DNA of 64,000 bases from contig OX438743.1 in NCBI GenBank assembly GCA_949316235.1, forward strand, positions 21,697,771-21,761,770. The letters run 5' to 3'. Positions 54,074 through 64,000 of the stretch are shown here, piece after piece. Position 1 is the first letter of the stretch. Each line of letters starts with the position of its first letter. The position numbers and the translations under genes are program-made. The stretch comes from Oegoconia quadripuncta (lineage: Eukaryota; Arthropoda; Insecta; Lepidoptera; Autostichidae). The notes beneath the pieces are model-generated. The model had not been told where the DNA came from, did no database searches, and worked only from the letters and a program-made list of their open reading frames with translations.

Positions 54074-57022
54074 ATGATTGACAATAATAGTATTATTGAC
54101 GATAATTACTTTTCTTGCTCGTCGTCTTTAGATGATTATGAGAGTGCAAACAGTGATGACTCATTTGACACTGATTCCCAACCTCTCGAAGTAAAATTGA
54201 ACAGAGTGTTTGGTCATAATACTGCATACCTCTCCCTTGTGCACATTAATGCGCAGAGCATTTTAGCTCATTATTCTGATCTTCTCACTTCCTTTAGCAC
54301 TGGCGTAATTGATTGTATTTTAGTTTCTGAGACATGGCTCAAACCCTCTCTACCCTCCACTTCTTGTTCTCTTCCTGGATACCGGTTATATCGTAATGAC
54401 CGTATTGGAGCGGGTGGTGGCGGCGTAGGTATTTACCTTCGCAGCCACATCTCTGCCACCGTAACGTGTTGTTCTCCCTCTGAATACTCTGGGTATCTAG
54501 AATATCTCTTCTTAGAAGTTATTATCCACCATAAGAAAATCCTTCTTGGCGTACTTTATAGTCCGAGTGAAAGAGTAAATTACTTTGATAGTATGCTTTC
54601 GAAATTGGAAGAATTAACGCCTCTTTATGATCATGTCATTCTTATGGGTGATCTCAATACCTGCATTGACAAAAATGATTACAGGTCACATAAATTGTTA
54701 GATCTCGTATCTAGTCTCAGCCTGCAAGTTATGCCTCTAAACCCGACTCATCACTTTCCCAATTGCAGAGCATCTCTCATTGACCTGATTATTGTTTCGA
54801 AGGCTGACGCTGTAGTTTCGCATGGTCAAATGACTGCTCCCTTCTCTTATCATGACCTCATTTTCCTTAAATATAAAGTGCGTGCCCCGAAAGTTAAGGC
54901 TAAGGTTATCCTCCAGCGAAATTTTCGCAACGTTGTTCTGGATCGCTTGAGAGAGGATGTGAGGAAAACTGATTGGGTTACCGTTAGGCATGCCAATAGC
55001 ATTGATGAAAAGATAGCTTTATTCACGGATCTTCTCACCAAGCTATATGACGCTCATGCTCCAGTGCGACCAGTCCGTGTGAAGCATGCTCCTGCTCCCT
55101 GGCTCTCCCCCTCCATACGGAGTGCGATGGCAAAACGTGACAGAGCTAAATCGCGACTAAAGGCTGACCCATCCGACCAAAATTTCGCCAAATATAAAAA
55201 ACTGCGTAACATTTGCAACAGGATGTGTAGAGATTCCAAGCGTCGCCATATTCACTCCACTATTAATAACTTGTGCCCTGCGCAAGTTTGGAAATTTTTG
55301 AAGTCGTTAGGTGTGGGCAGGGTCACGGATACACACTGTGGAACAGTGGATATGAATGCTCTGAACATTCACTTCTCTACCCCTCCCGTGACTCTCGACC
55401 ATCAGACTAAAAGAGCTTCTATGACTTCTCTTTCTGATCTTGCATTACCTGACTGCCCCCCTTTTATTTTTCGTCCTGTTTCTGAGTTAGAAGTTAAGAA
55501 GAGTATCACATCCATTTCCACAAAGGCTGTCGGCGTTGATTCTTTAAGTCTCGATATGTTTACCCTTATCCTTGAGGACATCACGCCTATAGTGACTTAT
55601 CTCATTAATTTTTCGTTGGAGACCAATACCTTCCCTACTTTGTGGAAACAAGCCTACATTATCCCGCTGCCCAAAACCCCCAATCCCCAATCTCTTTCCC
55701 AGTACCGCCCGATATCCATACTCCCCATCCTCTCCAAAGTTTTAGAGTCAGTTGTTCACAAACAACTATACTCTTATCTCACCACTAATAAACTCCTCTG
55801 TCCTTTCCAATCTGGTTTCCGTCCATCCCATAGCACTGTTGGTGCACTGCTGAATGTCACCGAAGATATTCGCCATGCTATGGAGGACAAAAAACTCACA
55901 ATTATGGTATTGTTAGACTTCAGCAGTGCATTTAATTCAGTGGACTTCGACATCCTCCTAGCCTCTCTCCGCTCTCTTAACTTCTCCCCAGATGTCATTA
56001 CTTGGTTTCACTCCTACCTTCACGGTCGTCAGCAGTGTGTGAAAACCGATGATTCTAAATCGGACTGGTGTGACCTCACTGCTGGCGTACCACAAGGTGG
56101 CGTGCTCTCTCCATTACTTTTCTCTGTTTTCATCAACCATATCTCAAAAGTTATTTCTTCTCTCTACCACCTGTATGCGGATGATTTACAAATTTATAGA
56201 CATTTTTCGCTCAATGAGGCGGCAGATGCTGTTAGTGCCATAAACGGTGATCTTAGTGCCATACATTTGTGGGCTGCGTCTTTTGGTCTTCTTGTAAACC
56301 CAACCAAATCGCAAGCGCTGGTTATCGGTAGCAGTCGTTTGAGGCCGAGAGCAATTCATATTCCAGGTATATATTTTAACGGAACTTGCATACCTTATAG
56401 TGACAAAGTCAAAAACCTCGGGGTCATCTTTGATGGCCATCTGTCGTGGTCACCTCATATAAACGACGTAAGCAGGCGCATGCATTACACCTTTCACTCT
56501 CTTAAGCGACTTCAGAACTTCCTTCCTTTCAAAACTAAAATTATGCTATCACAAACCCTTCTTCTCCCCATACTAGACTACGCTGATGTATGCTACTTGG
56601 ATGTGACTGAGGACTTGCTAAATAAGCTTGAGCGCCTACAAAATCTTGCCATTCGTTTCATTTTCGGATTACGTAAATATGACCATGTATCTGCGTTTCG
56701 CGCTCAGCTAAAATGGCTCCCCATCCGATTTCGGCGCAATGTGCACATCCTCTCCTTCCTATATAATATCCTCAAAAATCCCAACTCTCCTGATTATCTG
56801 AGTTCCCGCTTTAATTTACTCCCCCCTCCTGATGTTCCTAGGCGATCCTGCATTACAAAAACACTTGCCTGTCCTAGAGCCACCACAAACTTTCTTTTTC
56901 ACTCCTTTAGTGTTCAAGCAGCCATGATGTGGAATAAACTGCCAAAATTAATTCAGGACAGCCCTTCAATTGCAGTATTTAAGAAAAGGCTAAAAGAGCA
57001 TTACCTGTCCCATCTTTCGTGA
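54074..57022 (+). CDS. LINE ORF2: endonuclease and reverse transcriptase, 982 residues
   Basis: An APE-type endonuclease covers about residues 50-270: LVHINAQSI, SETWLKPS, the GDLN motif at 192-195, and SYHDLIFLK near the end (the family's S-D-H position). A linker follows, then reverse transcriptase at about 470-760: YRPISILPILSKVLE, FQSGFRPSHSTV, LLDFSSAFNSVDFDIL, GVPQGGVLSPLLF and the catalytic YADD at 701-704, then KNLGVIFD. The C-terminal tail (FHSFSVQAAMMWNKLPKLIQ) is the usual WN.LP block. All catalytic motifs are intact and no stop interrupts, so this copy could be active. The protein nicks target DNA and primes reverse transcription from the nick. CR1/jockey group by motif style; exact clade not determined. 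Confidence 0.93.
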   Translation: MIDNNSIIDDNYFSCSSSLDDYESANSDDSFDTDSQPLEVKLNRVFGHNTAYLSLVHINAQSILAHYSDLLTSFSTGVIDCILVSETWLKPSLPSTSCSLPGYRLYRNDRIGAGGGGVGIYLRSHISATVTCCSPSEYSGYLEYLFLEVIIHHKKILLGVLYSPSERVNYFDSMLSKLEELTPLYDHVILMGDLNTCIDKNDYRSHKLLDLVSSLSLQVMPLNPTHHFPNCRASLIDLIIVSKADAVVSHGQMTAPFSYHDLIFLKYKVRAPKVKAKVILQRNFRNVVLDRLREDVRKTDWVTVRHANSIDEKIALFTDLLTKLYDAHAPVRPVRVKHAPAPWLSPSIRSAMAKRDRAKSRLKADPSDQNFAKYKKLRNICNRMCRDSKRRHIHSTINNLCPAQVWKFLKSLGVGRVTDTHCGTVDMNALNIHFSTPPVTLDHQTKRASMTSLSDLALPDCPPFIFRPVSELEVKKSITSISTKAVGVDSLSLDMFTLILEDITPIVTYLINFSLETNTFPTLWKQAYIIPLPKTPNPQSLSQYRPISILPILSKVLESVVHKQLYSYLTTNKLLCPFQSGFRPSHSTVGALLNVTEDIRHAMEDKKLTIMVLLDFSSAFNSVDFDILLASLRSLNFSPDVITWFHSYLHGRQQCVKTDDSKSDWCDLTAGVPQGGVLSPLLFSVFINHISKVISSLYHLYADDLQIYRHFSLNEAADAVSAINGDLSAIHLWAASFGLLVNPTKSQALVIGSSRLRPRAIHIPGIYFNGTCIPYSDKVKNLGVIFDGHLSWSPHINDVSRRMHYTFHSLKRLQNFLPFKTKIMLSQTLLLPILDYADVCYLDVTEDLLNKLERLQNLAIRFIFGLRKYDHVSAFRAQLKWLPIRFRRNVHILSFLYNILKNPNSPDYLSSRFNLLPPPDVPRRSCITKTLACPRATTNFLFHSFSVQAAMMWNKLPKLIQDSPSIAVFKKRLKEHYLSHLS

Positions 57023-57355
57023 TATTATTAGTATGTGTATGTAGGTTTATAGTATATATATATATTTAAATTATGTTATGTATATATTTCGCAGTAGGTA
57101 TATGTAATATATTTAGTGTAAGTTTATTATTCAGTTATCTTTTCTTTTTTTTATTTGTTTTATTATTCGTTATATGATTTTTTCTTTTGCACACAATAAA
57201 CTGCTAAACCCCAAATTTACTAAGTTTCCTATTTCAATGCTCAGGTTGACTGGAAGAGATCTCTTAAAGAGATAAGTCCACCTTTGTACGTGACCTATTG
57301 TTTGTACTCTGTTATTGTAATATTTTGGTGCAATAAAGAATATAGTAATATTCAA

Positions 57356-58655
57356 CAGATTGTCATCTCAATCTTGAGAACGGTTTATTAATACGGGCCT
57401 AAGGCTGTCTCCAAATAACAGCGTTGCCAATGTTATATCAACATTTGAGATAAGATTGCCAGTATTGTTTAATTTAACTCAACATGAAGGCGATTGTTGT
57501 CAAACGATTCCACTCTGAATTTACATTATAATTTATTTATATTTACAGCAAATTCAAAATAATTCCATATAATACGAAATCCAAAACACAAATGAAACAT
57601 TTCTCAACTATAAATATCAAGTACAGAGCCGACTCAATGAAACCAAACACATAACTATATACTCGTTTTCGTTCCACCTGTAGTTAAGCGTGTGAGAGCA
57701 AGGTAGACAGCTTTAACATATCACCGAGTCACCTGTACTTGTTGTCCTATGAATACACGTAATGTATTTGTAAATAAATTATATAATAATTGTAATATTA
57801 CTAAAATTTCTCTTATATCAATAAGTAATGGTCGTCAAACAGCACGTAATAATTATAAATTGCTTTATACACTTCAGAATCGTTTCGTATCTGACTTGGG
57901 GTCATGTTACATACTTTTGAGAGAATACTATACCTAGCTGATATTTATGATATTATTAAAAACACAGGTTTAGTAAAGAAATTACCCTTTACATAATATA
58001 CACTACGAGTATTGGTTTTTTCGATTGCGATAAAGCGCTTATTCCTAAAGTCTACCACCTCAGAAACAAACAACAGTGAGGCTGCTAATGTTTTTAATTC
58101 TTCGAAAACATTTATTATTGCTTTTATACTAGAAAAGAGCAATCACCGAGTTCTTCCCTTTCTCTTTTCCGGGGAATCAGTCTCTTTAATGAACGGTATA
58201 TAAAATGCTGATCTTTTATATTGATTCATATTGAAACGACGTATAATTTATATTGATTCATGTTGAAACGACGTATAATTTAAAGTATGCATGGATAGAA
58301 AATGCAATTGTACATAACACAATAGACGTAGAATTTAATTGTGCTTTTATACGACCTCCAATGTGTCTTCGGAGCAGACTTTAAGAGCGCCTTGTTCTCT
58401 ATCCATAACAATAGATAATTGTTTACTTTCAACCTGTATGTTTAATATATAATTCGTAACTATAGGATCCTTCCTATAAGACCACGTGAGCTCAGCTGAT
58501 GTTGTTATGCATAAAGTTCAGTACCTATAAAACAACGAGTCATTCATTAGATTTGCTTTGACAATACGACATTATAATAAATAAATTATATCTGATGAGT
58601 TTCTTTACCGTAAGGAAAAAAATAGGGCATTAGAGAAGGTATTGGCATAGGTATT
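57356..58655. other. MITE right end, then no gene
   Basis: 57361-57398 is the right arm of the split MITE (cttgagaacggtttattaat). The rest is AT-rich. 58215-58281 holds two tandem units of tatattgattcatgttgaaa + cgacgtataattt. Confidence 0.5.
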
Positions 58656-58775
58656 GGGATCTTCAAGTCTAGAGTGAATAGGCATTTACTGGGTGCGCGT
58701 GATACATCTTCGGCTACATCGTCACTTTCCATCAGGTGAGGTTGTAGCCAAACGCGAAACCAGTTTTTTTTTTTT
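58656..58775 (+). mobile_element. LINE 3' end, second copy of the 1637-2040 family
   Basis: gggatcttcaagtctagagt ... ttactgggtgcgcgtgatac ... tttccatcaggtgaggttgt matches 1907-2010 almost base for base; here only the last about 100 bp remain, ending in a T-run rather than an A-run. Confidence 0.8.
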
Positions 58776-58910
58776 TCAAAAATACCCGCGCCGATCCTTA
58801 ATTGATATGCGACTGGTGGTGGGGTTCCTATCCTGCGTTTATTGTGAACTCATATTTTCTCCAAGTTTTCTTGATTTATTTAATTTAATTATGTAATTAT
58901 TAGGTAGGTA

Positions 58911-59321
58911 GGTAACTATGAAATTGGCGTTTTGTATGAAGAATTTCATTAAGACTGTTTTCTCCATACCACCATTTTTGATTTATTTTTTTTGGAACGG
59001 CAGATCCAAATTTAGCTAAACTTTGTGTCTATTATCGGATAACATTAAGTTAAGTATAGGCAGCGTTAATTTTTAAAGGTAACCGCTTTATAAAAGTTTC
59101 TGCGAATCTAAGAAATGATTGTGGGAAGCACATGAAAAGAGCTCTGTTCAAATTGTTTTTTATTAAGTATGTGATTTAGCCCAGAAATTAAAAAATATTT
59201 CACGTGAAACCTTGAAATAATATTCAATTTTTCAATAAAAAACAAATTTGGATATAGCTTTGAAAATCGCAGGAATTGGTACATATGATTAACGAAGAAA
59301 AAAACTCCAATTTCATAGGTA
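58911..59321. mobile_element. MITE with TACCTATGAAATTGG-type ends, copy 2
   Basis: taactatgaaattggcgttt at left, ctccaatttcataggta at right; about 410 bp and highly similar to 38013-38420. Confidence 0.82.
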
Positions 59322-59353
59322 AAGACCCAATATGTCGAATAGGCTACAAAGGC

Positions 59354-59430
59354 TAGGAGCGTCGGTGGCTCAGCGGTTAAGACGCGGTCTCCCAATTTAG
59401 GAGGTCCGGGTTCGATTTGTAACGGACCAA
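59354..59430 (+). mobile_element. tRNA-derived SINE head, third family
   Basis: aggagcgtcggtggctcagc, then ggttaagacgcggtctccca and gtccgggttcgatttgtaac. It has A- and B-box-like segments, but the acceptor stem does not close, so it is a SINE head and not a working tRNA gene. Confidence 0.65.
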
Positions 59431-59769
59431 GTCTCTTCGTTATGATTCACAAACATATTTTAGGCTAGCAACTTATCCCTGTTTTATTCGAATTTTATTT
59501 AGACTGCATTTTAAGATTAGATTAGATAATTTCTTCGCACAACATGTAATGCAATAATTGTTGTATGGCGGGGCAACTAATTATTAGTATGAGTCACAGT
59601 CCATCTACTAATGAGAATTGTATCGAAATCGGAGCAGTAATTTCTGAGATAGGGTTGTATAGACAGGCAAAGTGAGGAACGGAAACTATAGCATATTTGA
59701 GTGTAAATTTTCATACAACAAACCAAATCGCACCCAATCTTGAGGAACCCTAATTCTATAGCGCAATAG

Positions 59770-59975
59770 AGGAAAGCCTCGGGTATCGCCAAAAGTCATA
59801 CGTCATAACAAAAGAAGTTAGCTTGTGATCCATCGAACTTTCTAGAAGGAATGGAAATTTGCATTTTAAATATAGAAGGGACGCCTCGGGTGTCATCGAA
59901 AGTCTTGCGACGAAAACAGAAGAAGTGAATTTGTGTTCCATTGTTCTTTTCAAAATCAAAAATTCGAAATTTTCA
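59770..59975. repeat. Two imperfect about 110-bp upstream repeats
   Basis: gcctcgggtatcgccaaaag ... aaaagaagttagcttgtgat and gcctcgggtgtcatcgaaag ... cagaagaagtgaatttgtg are successive diverged copies directly before the TATA box, like promoter-proximal repeats. Confidence 0.65.
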
Positions 59976-59994
59976 CGGCGTCCTTTTGCGTGGG

Positions 59995-60003
59995 TATAAA
60001 AGG
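59995..60003 (+). promoter_or_regulatory. Strong TATA box (TATAAAAGG)
   Basis: The sequence gcgtgggTATAAAAGG sits at the start of a sudden GC-rich region. A transcription start about 30 bp downstream would fall at about 60025, at the beginning of the duplicated exon-like units. No protein follows. Confidence 0.6.
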
Positions 60004-60019
60004 TGAGGGGGGGGAGAGA

Positions 60020-60395
60020 CGCGGCTTATTCCAGGGCGGACCGTGACGAGGAGAACACGACGAAGAGGCTTACTGGAGGGCGGATCGTGACACAGTCAAC
60101 ACGCAGAAGAAGTCGACGGACCACGGCAGATACAATACAAGACGCGGAGACTGAGATAAGATGAAATCAGTGCGGACATCCGGATTTACCAGGTGAGTAG
60201 TTGATTACTCCAGGACGGACCGTGACGAAGACAACACGAAGAAGAGGACAGACGCGGGTTACACCAGGACGGACCGTGACGAAGCAGTCAACACGAAGAA
60301 GAGGTCGACGGACCACGGCAGATCCAATACAAGGCGCGGAGACTGTGATAAGTGGAGATCAGTGCGGTCATCCGGGTTCACCAGGTGAGTAGTTT
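60020..60395 (+). repeat. Duplicated exon-like units each ending in CAG/GTGAGTAG
   Basis: Two units of about 180-190 bp (60020-60200, 60209-60394) share ggcggaccgtgacgaggaga-type openings, gtcgacggaccacggcagat and gcggagactg. Each closes with ccaggtgagtag, a consensus splice donor (gtgagt at 60191 and 60385). Within each unit the gaccgtgacgaag motif is itself repeated. No long open frame. Confidence 0.75.
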
Positions 60396-60434
60396 GATTA
60401 TTACTATTGCGTATTTGCGTCTTAACCTTTTTCT

Positions 60435-60900
60435 AGACACAGACATGTTAAGATGAGTTCGCTATCTGTCTAGAAGGTTATTTATTTATAACAGCTATAA
60501 ATTAGGGAGAATAGGGAATAGTTATACGTTACCCGACATGCTAAGACGCGTTCGATACTTGTCTATAAAGCAATTTGTTTGCAACAGTCGCAAGTTAGGG
60601 AGAGCAGGCAATTGTTTGGTGTTACCCGACATGATAAAATGGGTTCGCTACCTGTTTATAAAGCTATTTGTTTATAACAGTCGCAAGTTAGGGAGAGCAG
60701 GCAATTGTTAGGCGTTACCCGACATGCTAAGATGTGTTCGCTATCTGTTTATATTGTTTATAAGATGAGTTCGCTATCTGTCTAGAAAGCGCAAGTTAGG
60801 GAGAGCAGGCAATTTTTAGTCGTTACCCGACATGCTAAGACAGGTTCGCTATCTGTTCAAACATTGCATTGTAAACAGCTACAAGTCTGAGAGTGTATAA
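60435..60900. repeat. 93-bp tandem repeat, about five units
   Basis: gttacccgacatgctaagac recurs with starts of acccgac at 60531, 60624, 60717 and 60825; the last interval is expanded to 108 bp. Each unit also holds gttcgctatctgt and cgcaagttagggagagcagg. Confidence 0.9.
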
Positions 60901-61681
60901 ACTAGTAGGTATCATATGTGTTTAGAAACTAAGCTAGTCATATTTGAGGCATTCTCGTAGGAAGACGACTTAGTTTGTTTGAAGATAGTGGGAGTCATTC
61001 CGGAGCAGGCTGAGCAGACTCCTAGGAAGGTTCCTTGCCCAAAGGGATAGGGACTGACCTAAATAATAAATGACAGCCATTCTCCTTAAATATACTTGGC
61101 AAATTCCGATGTCACGATTTATCTAAGGTAATTTTACCTGGAACGTACTGAACAGCTGAACTAATGCGTAGTTAAGTTCCATTTACTTACACAAGAATAG
61201 CTTGATCCATCCGTTTGTGTTTACCTATATTTGTATCCTTTATTTATTGTAATTGAGCCAACCAGTCAAGAGCTGAACTGATAACCGAATCAGGTACGAC
61301 CGCTTAAAGAATGAATTATACAGTTATATTTACTGAATTTATAGCTTGAAATAATGAGCTAATTTTGTTGTACGTTACTAATTAGGACAGGCTGAGCAGT
61401 TCCTATTAGCCTCTCTTCTGCTAGAGAACGTAGAAGATGCTAACTACTTCATGTTGGTAATATACAGCAACATAAGCCATAAGGGCTAAGCAGAGCAATG
61501 CCCTTTATATAGCGAATTCCAGAGAATGATGGAATAGCTATTCTTCAACTAACTGTGATGGGAGAAACACATCATAGTTTTCTAATCCTCGAAACTATCA
61601 TTTGAGAGGTCGAATCTGATTTAGTACATCTATTTCGTTATATATATTTATTACCAATATCTAAGTTTAATGTCCTCTTAT
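60901..61681. other. No gene seen, between tandem arrays
   Basis: Contains several phrases with gagcaggctgagcagactcc and nearby similar text (ggacaggctgagcagttcct at about 61385), hinting at further decayed repetition. No open frame of note. Confidence 0.45.
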
Positions 61682-63656
61682 AGAGATAAGTCGTCATATC
61701 TGACAGACACTGTTTGAGAGATTAAAGGCTCTTCTCCCATAAATTAAGAAATGTTAGCGGCAGACGGCTATCCCGTCCGGAGACGCGGCCGATGGTAGCT
61801 GGCTATGATCAGCGGAAGGTTACTTCCGGAGCGGGGAGGGGCTCCTACTTTACCGCACCAAAACTAGTTTGTTTACTAGTCTATTTAATGTTATAAAGTT
61901 CCAAGTGGTATATGGACAGTCAGGGTTCCTAGGTCCAATAAGAGAATGCTTTATACTAATTTATCCAAGGTATTAGATAGAGCTTCCTAGATACAGTAGG
62001 GTTAGTAGGGTAATCATTTCAGATTCCGTCAGGCATTGTTCTGTAGACCAATTAGTTAGGGATTAGAAATACACAACCAATAGGTAGTGAGAAGTTAGTT
62101 AGATAAGCATTTCTACGTTCCTAAAAGGATTTGGTTTACTATCGGACACAACGTAGCACTAGACGAATCACAAGGCCATATATAATTCTGAAACCATTCC
62201 AAATGTCTATACGTACTTAGTTACTTTTTAGGGTTCCGTAGGTAAAATGGTTCTCACGCGAGAGTTCCGTAGGTAGGTAAGTTAGAGTCGGTTAATTAGG
62301 TAGGCTAAAGGTTTAGCGTGTTACATTCATCATCATCATTCCATTTTATTATTTTTAATTATTATAAATAATTTATTTCTTCACACCACTTCTTTCATCA
62401 CGTACATATTACGGGCAGTACTGTAAGGAGAATATCCTTCAGCGTATCCTTCACATAAAACTTTACTAGTTATTAGAAAATATTACTTTTCTAGGGCAAC
62501 CTTGCCGTCTTACTAGGGGTCATATTCTCAAAATAACTAGTCTAGTAACACACCACTACCACTCTACTCCATTTTACACTTTACCCTATTTAAGTATATT
62601 TATTTACATATTTTATTTATATATTTAATCATTTCTTCTCAGGAGGGTTTAGGGGGGCGTTACAATTTCAGCTCTAGATAAGTCGTCATATCTGACAGAC
62701 ACTGTTTGAGAGATTAAAGGCTCTTCTCCCATAAATTAAGAAATGTTAGCGGCAGACGGCTATCCCGTCCGGAGACGCGGCCGATGGTAGCTGGCTATGA
62801 TCAGCGGAAGGTTACTTCCGGAGCGGGGAGGGGCTCCTACTTTACCGCACCAAAACTAGTTTGTTTACTAGTCTATTTAATGTTATAAAGTTCCAAGTGG
62901 TATATGGACAGTCAGGGTTCCTAGGTCCAATAAGAGAATGCTTTATACTAATTTATCCAAGGTATTAGATAGAGCTTCCTAGATACAGTAGGGTTAGTAG
63001 GGTAATCATTTCAGATTCCGTCAGGCATTGTTCTGTAGACCAATTAGTTAGGGATTAGAAATACATAACCAATAGGTAGTGAGAAGTTAGTTAGATAAGC
63101 ATTTCTACGTTCCTAAAAGGATTTGGTTTACTATCGGACACAACGTAGCACTAGACGAATCACAAGGCCATATATAATTCTGAAACCATTCCAAATGTCT
63201 ATACGTACTTAGTTACTTTTTAGGGTTCCGTAGGTAAAATGGTTCTCACGCGAGAGTTCCGTAGGTAGGTAAGTTAGAGTCGGTTAATTAGGTAGGCTAA
63301 AGGTTTAGCGTGTTACATTCATCATCATCATTCCATTTTATTATTTTTAATTATTATAAATAATTTATTTCTTCACACCACTTCTTTCATCACGTACATA
63401 TTACGGGCAGTACTGTAAGGAGAATATCCTTCAGCGTATCCTTCACATAAAACTTTACTAGTTATTAGAAAATATTACTTTTCTAGGGCAACCTTGCCGT
63501 CTTACTAGGGGTCATATTCTCAAAATAACTAGTCTAGTAACACTCCACTACCACTCTACTCCATTTTACACTTTAACCTATTTAAATATATTTATTTACA
63601 TATTTTATTTATATATTTAATCATTTCTTCTCAGGAGGGTTTAGGGGGGCGTTACA
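61682..63656. repeat. Two nearly identical about 980-bp direct repeats
   Basis: 61682-62663 and 62675-63656 differ at only about four positions (for example tacacaacc versus tacataacc), so the duplication is very recent or gene-converted. About 11 bp separate them. Both end in tttaggggggcgttaca. In reverse this reads TGTAACGCCCCCC, like the start of some insect LTRs, but a matching opposite end, primer site and internal genes are all absent. Confidence 0.9.
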
Positions 63657-63657
63657 G

Positions 63658-63890
63658 ATTCCCAGGCAGGCCATGTACCAATGAGTTTTTAAATTTAATT
63701 ACTTATGTGCATTTATCCGACAGCTCTTACGAAGAAAAACATCGTGAGGAATCCTGCATGCCTGAGAAATAAAAATTCAAAGACATGTTAAGTCCCCATC
63801 CCGCATAGGGCCAGCCTGGCGGACTATGGCCCATACTCCCTCATATACGAGGGAAGACAGTGAGATGTTTACGGGCTGATGATGAGGCTA
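63658..63890 (+). mobile_element. LINE/SINE 3' region with GATGAT end
   Basis: aacatcgtgaggaatcctgc, then gcctggcggactatggccca and gggctgatgatgagg: a very common lepidopteran retroelement 3' region. It abuts the second 980-bp repeat. Confidence 0.7.
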
Positions 63891-64000
63891 CAAACGCGAC
63901 CGTCAAAATAACCCAATTAACGCATTATTCAATGATGGTCTTGAAAAAAATAAACTTACCTAATATGCCCCATTTTTTCCTTACGTTAAAAAATCTCATC

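Larger units (their letters stand above)
52800..57355 (+). mobile_element. LINE with both ORFs open (CR1/jockey-like)
   Basis: ORF1 (53008-53709) and ORF2 (54074-57022) are both uninterrupted. The 3' UTR contains aagagatctcttaaagagat and aataaagaatatagtaatat. The 5' boundary is estimated; no clear target-site duplication was found. The two outside flanks match the two ends of the palindromic MITE seen at 40116-40409, so the LINE appears to lie inside one. The intact frames suggest a young copy. Five or more truncated 3' tails of related type are in this window. Confidence 0.88.

Noticed and set aside
59354..59430. Possible tRNA gene with gcggttaagacgcggtctcc
   Set aside because: Ends do not pair as an acceptor stem and it runs into SINE-like sequence; called a SINE head instead.
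59500..63656. Intact LTR retrotransposon
   Set aside because: No gag, protease, reverse transcriptase or integrase frame, no primer-binding site, and no matching TG...CA pair of LTRs at provirus spacing.

Overview
This is a eukaryotic nuclear window that looks lepidopteran (moth or butterfly). The evidence is AT-rich DNA, spliced genes with GT-AG introns, a hemolymph juvenile-hormone-binding/takeout-type gene, and a dense load of tRNA-headed SINEs, LINE 3' ends and DNA-transposon derivatives of types common in Lepidoptera. There are no bacterial genes, CRISPR arrays or rRNA genes. Four host loci can be supported; almost everything else is mobile-element debris. LAYOUT: 1-6.6 kb holds decayed LINE fragments and a 688-bp tandem duplication. 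6.67-9.71 kb holds the last exons of a takeout/JHBP-family gene, with two alternative or duplicated terminal exons of identical length and splice phase. 13.95-14.73 kb (minus) is an intronless classical short-chain dehydrogenase/reductase. 15.55-20.10 kb (plus) is a divergent alpha-tubulin in at least four coding exons that lacks the K40 loop and the acidic tail. The SDR and tubulin genes are head to head. 22.45-38.65 kb (plus) is a complete seven-exon COX15 (heme A synthase) whose introns are swollen with SINEs, MITEs, hAT-like elements, a G-rich microsatellite and a 16-18-bp minisatellite. 39-52 kb has no recognisable host gene but holds a mariner-type deletion derivative with 268-bp inverted repeats, palindromic MITEs and more SINEs. 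52.8-57.4 kb is a LINE with both ORFs open (endonuclease plus reverse transcriptase), apparently sitting inside one of the MITEs. 59.7-63.66 kb is an unexplained array: a strong TATA box, duplicated exon-like units each ending in a consensus splice donor, a 93-bp tandem repeat, and a nearly identical pair of about 980-bp units. FUNCTION: the host genes are not a pathway. One is mitochondrial heme A synthesis (COX15), one cytoskeletal (alpha-tubulin), one NAD(P)H oxidoreductase (SDR) and one secreted lipophilic-ligand carrier (JHBP/takeout). The most interesting points are the takeout terminal-exon pair, the unusual tubulin, transposons lying within about 30 bp of COX15 splice sites, the 1-kb LTR-like structure in COX15 intron 1, the LINE-in-MITE nest, and the TATA-plus-donor repeat unit near 60 kb. 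All identifications come from reading the sequence and from knowledge of the families; no database search was run.
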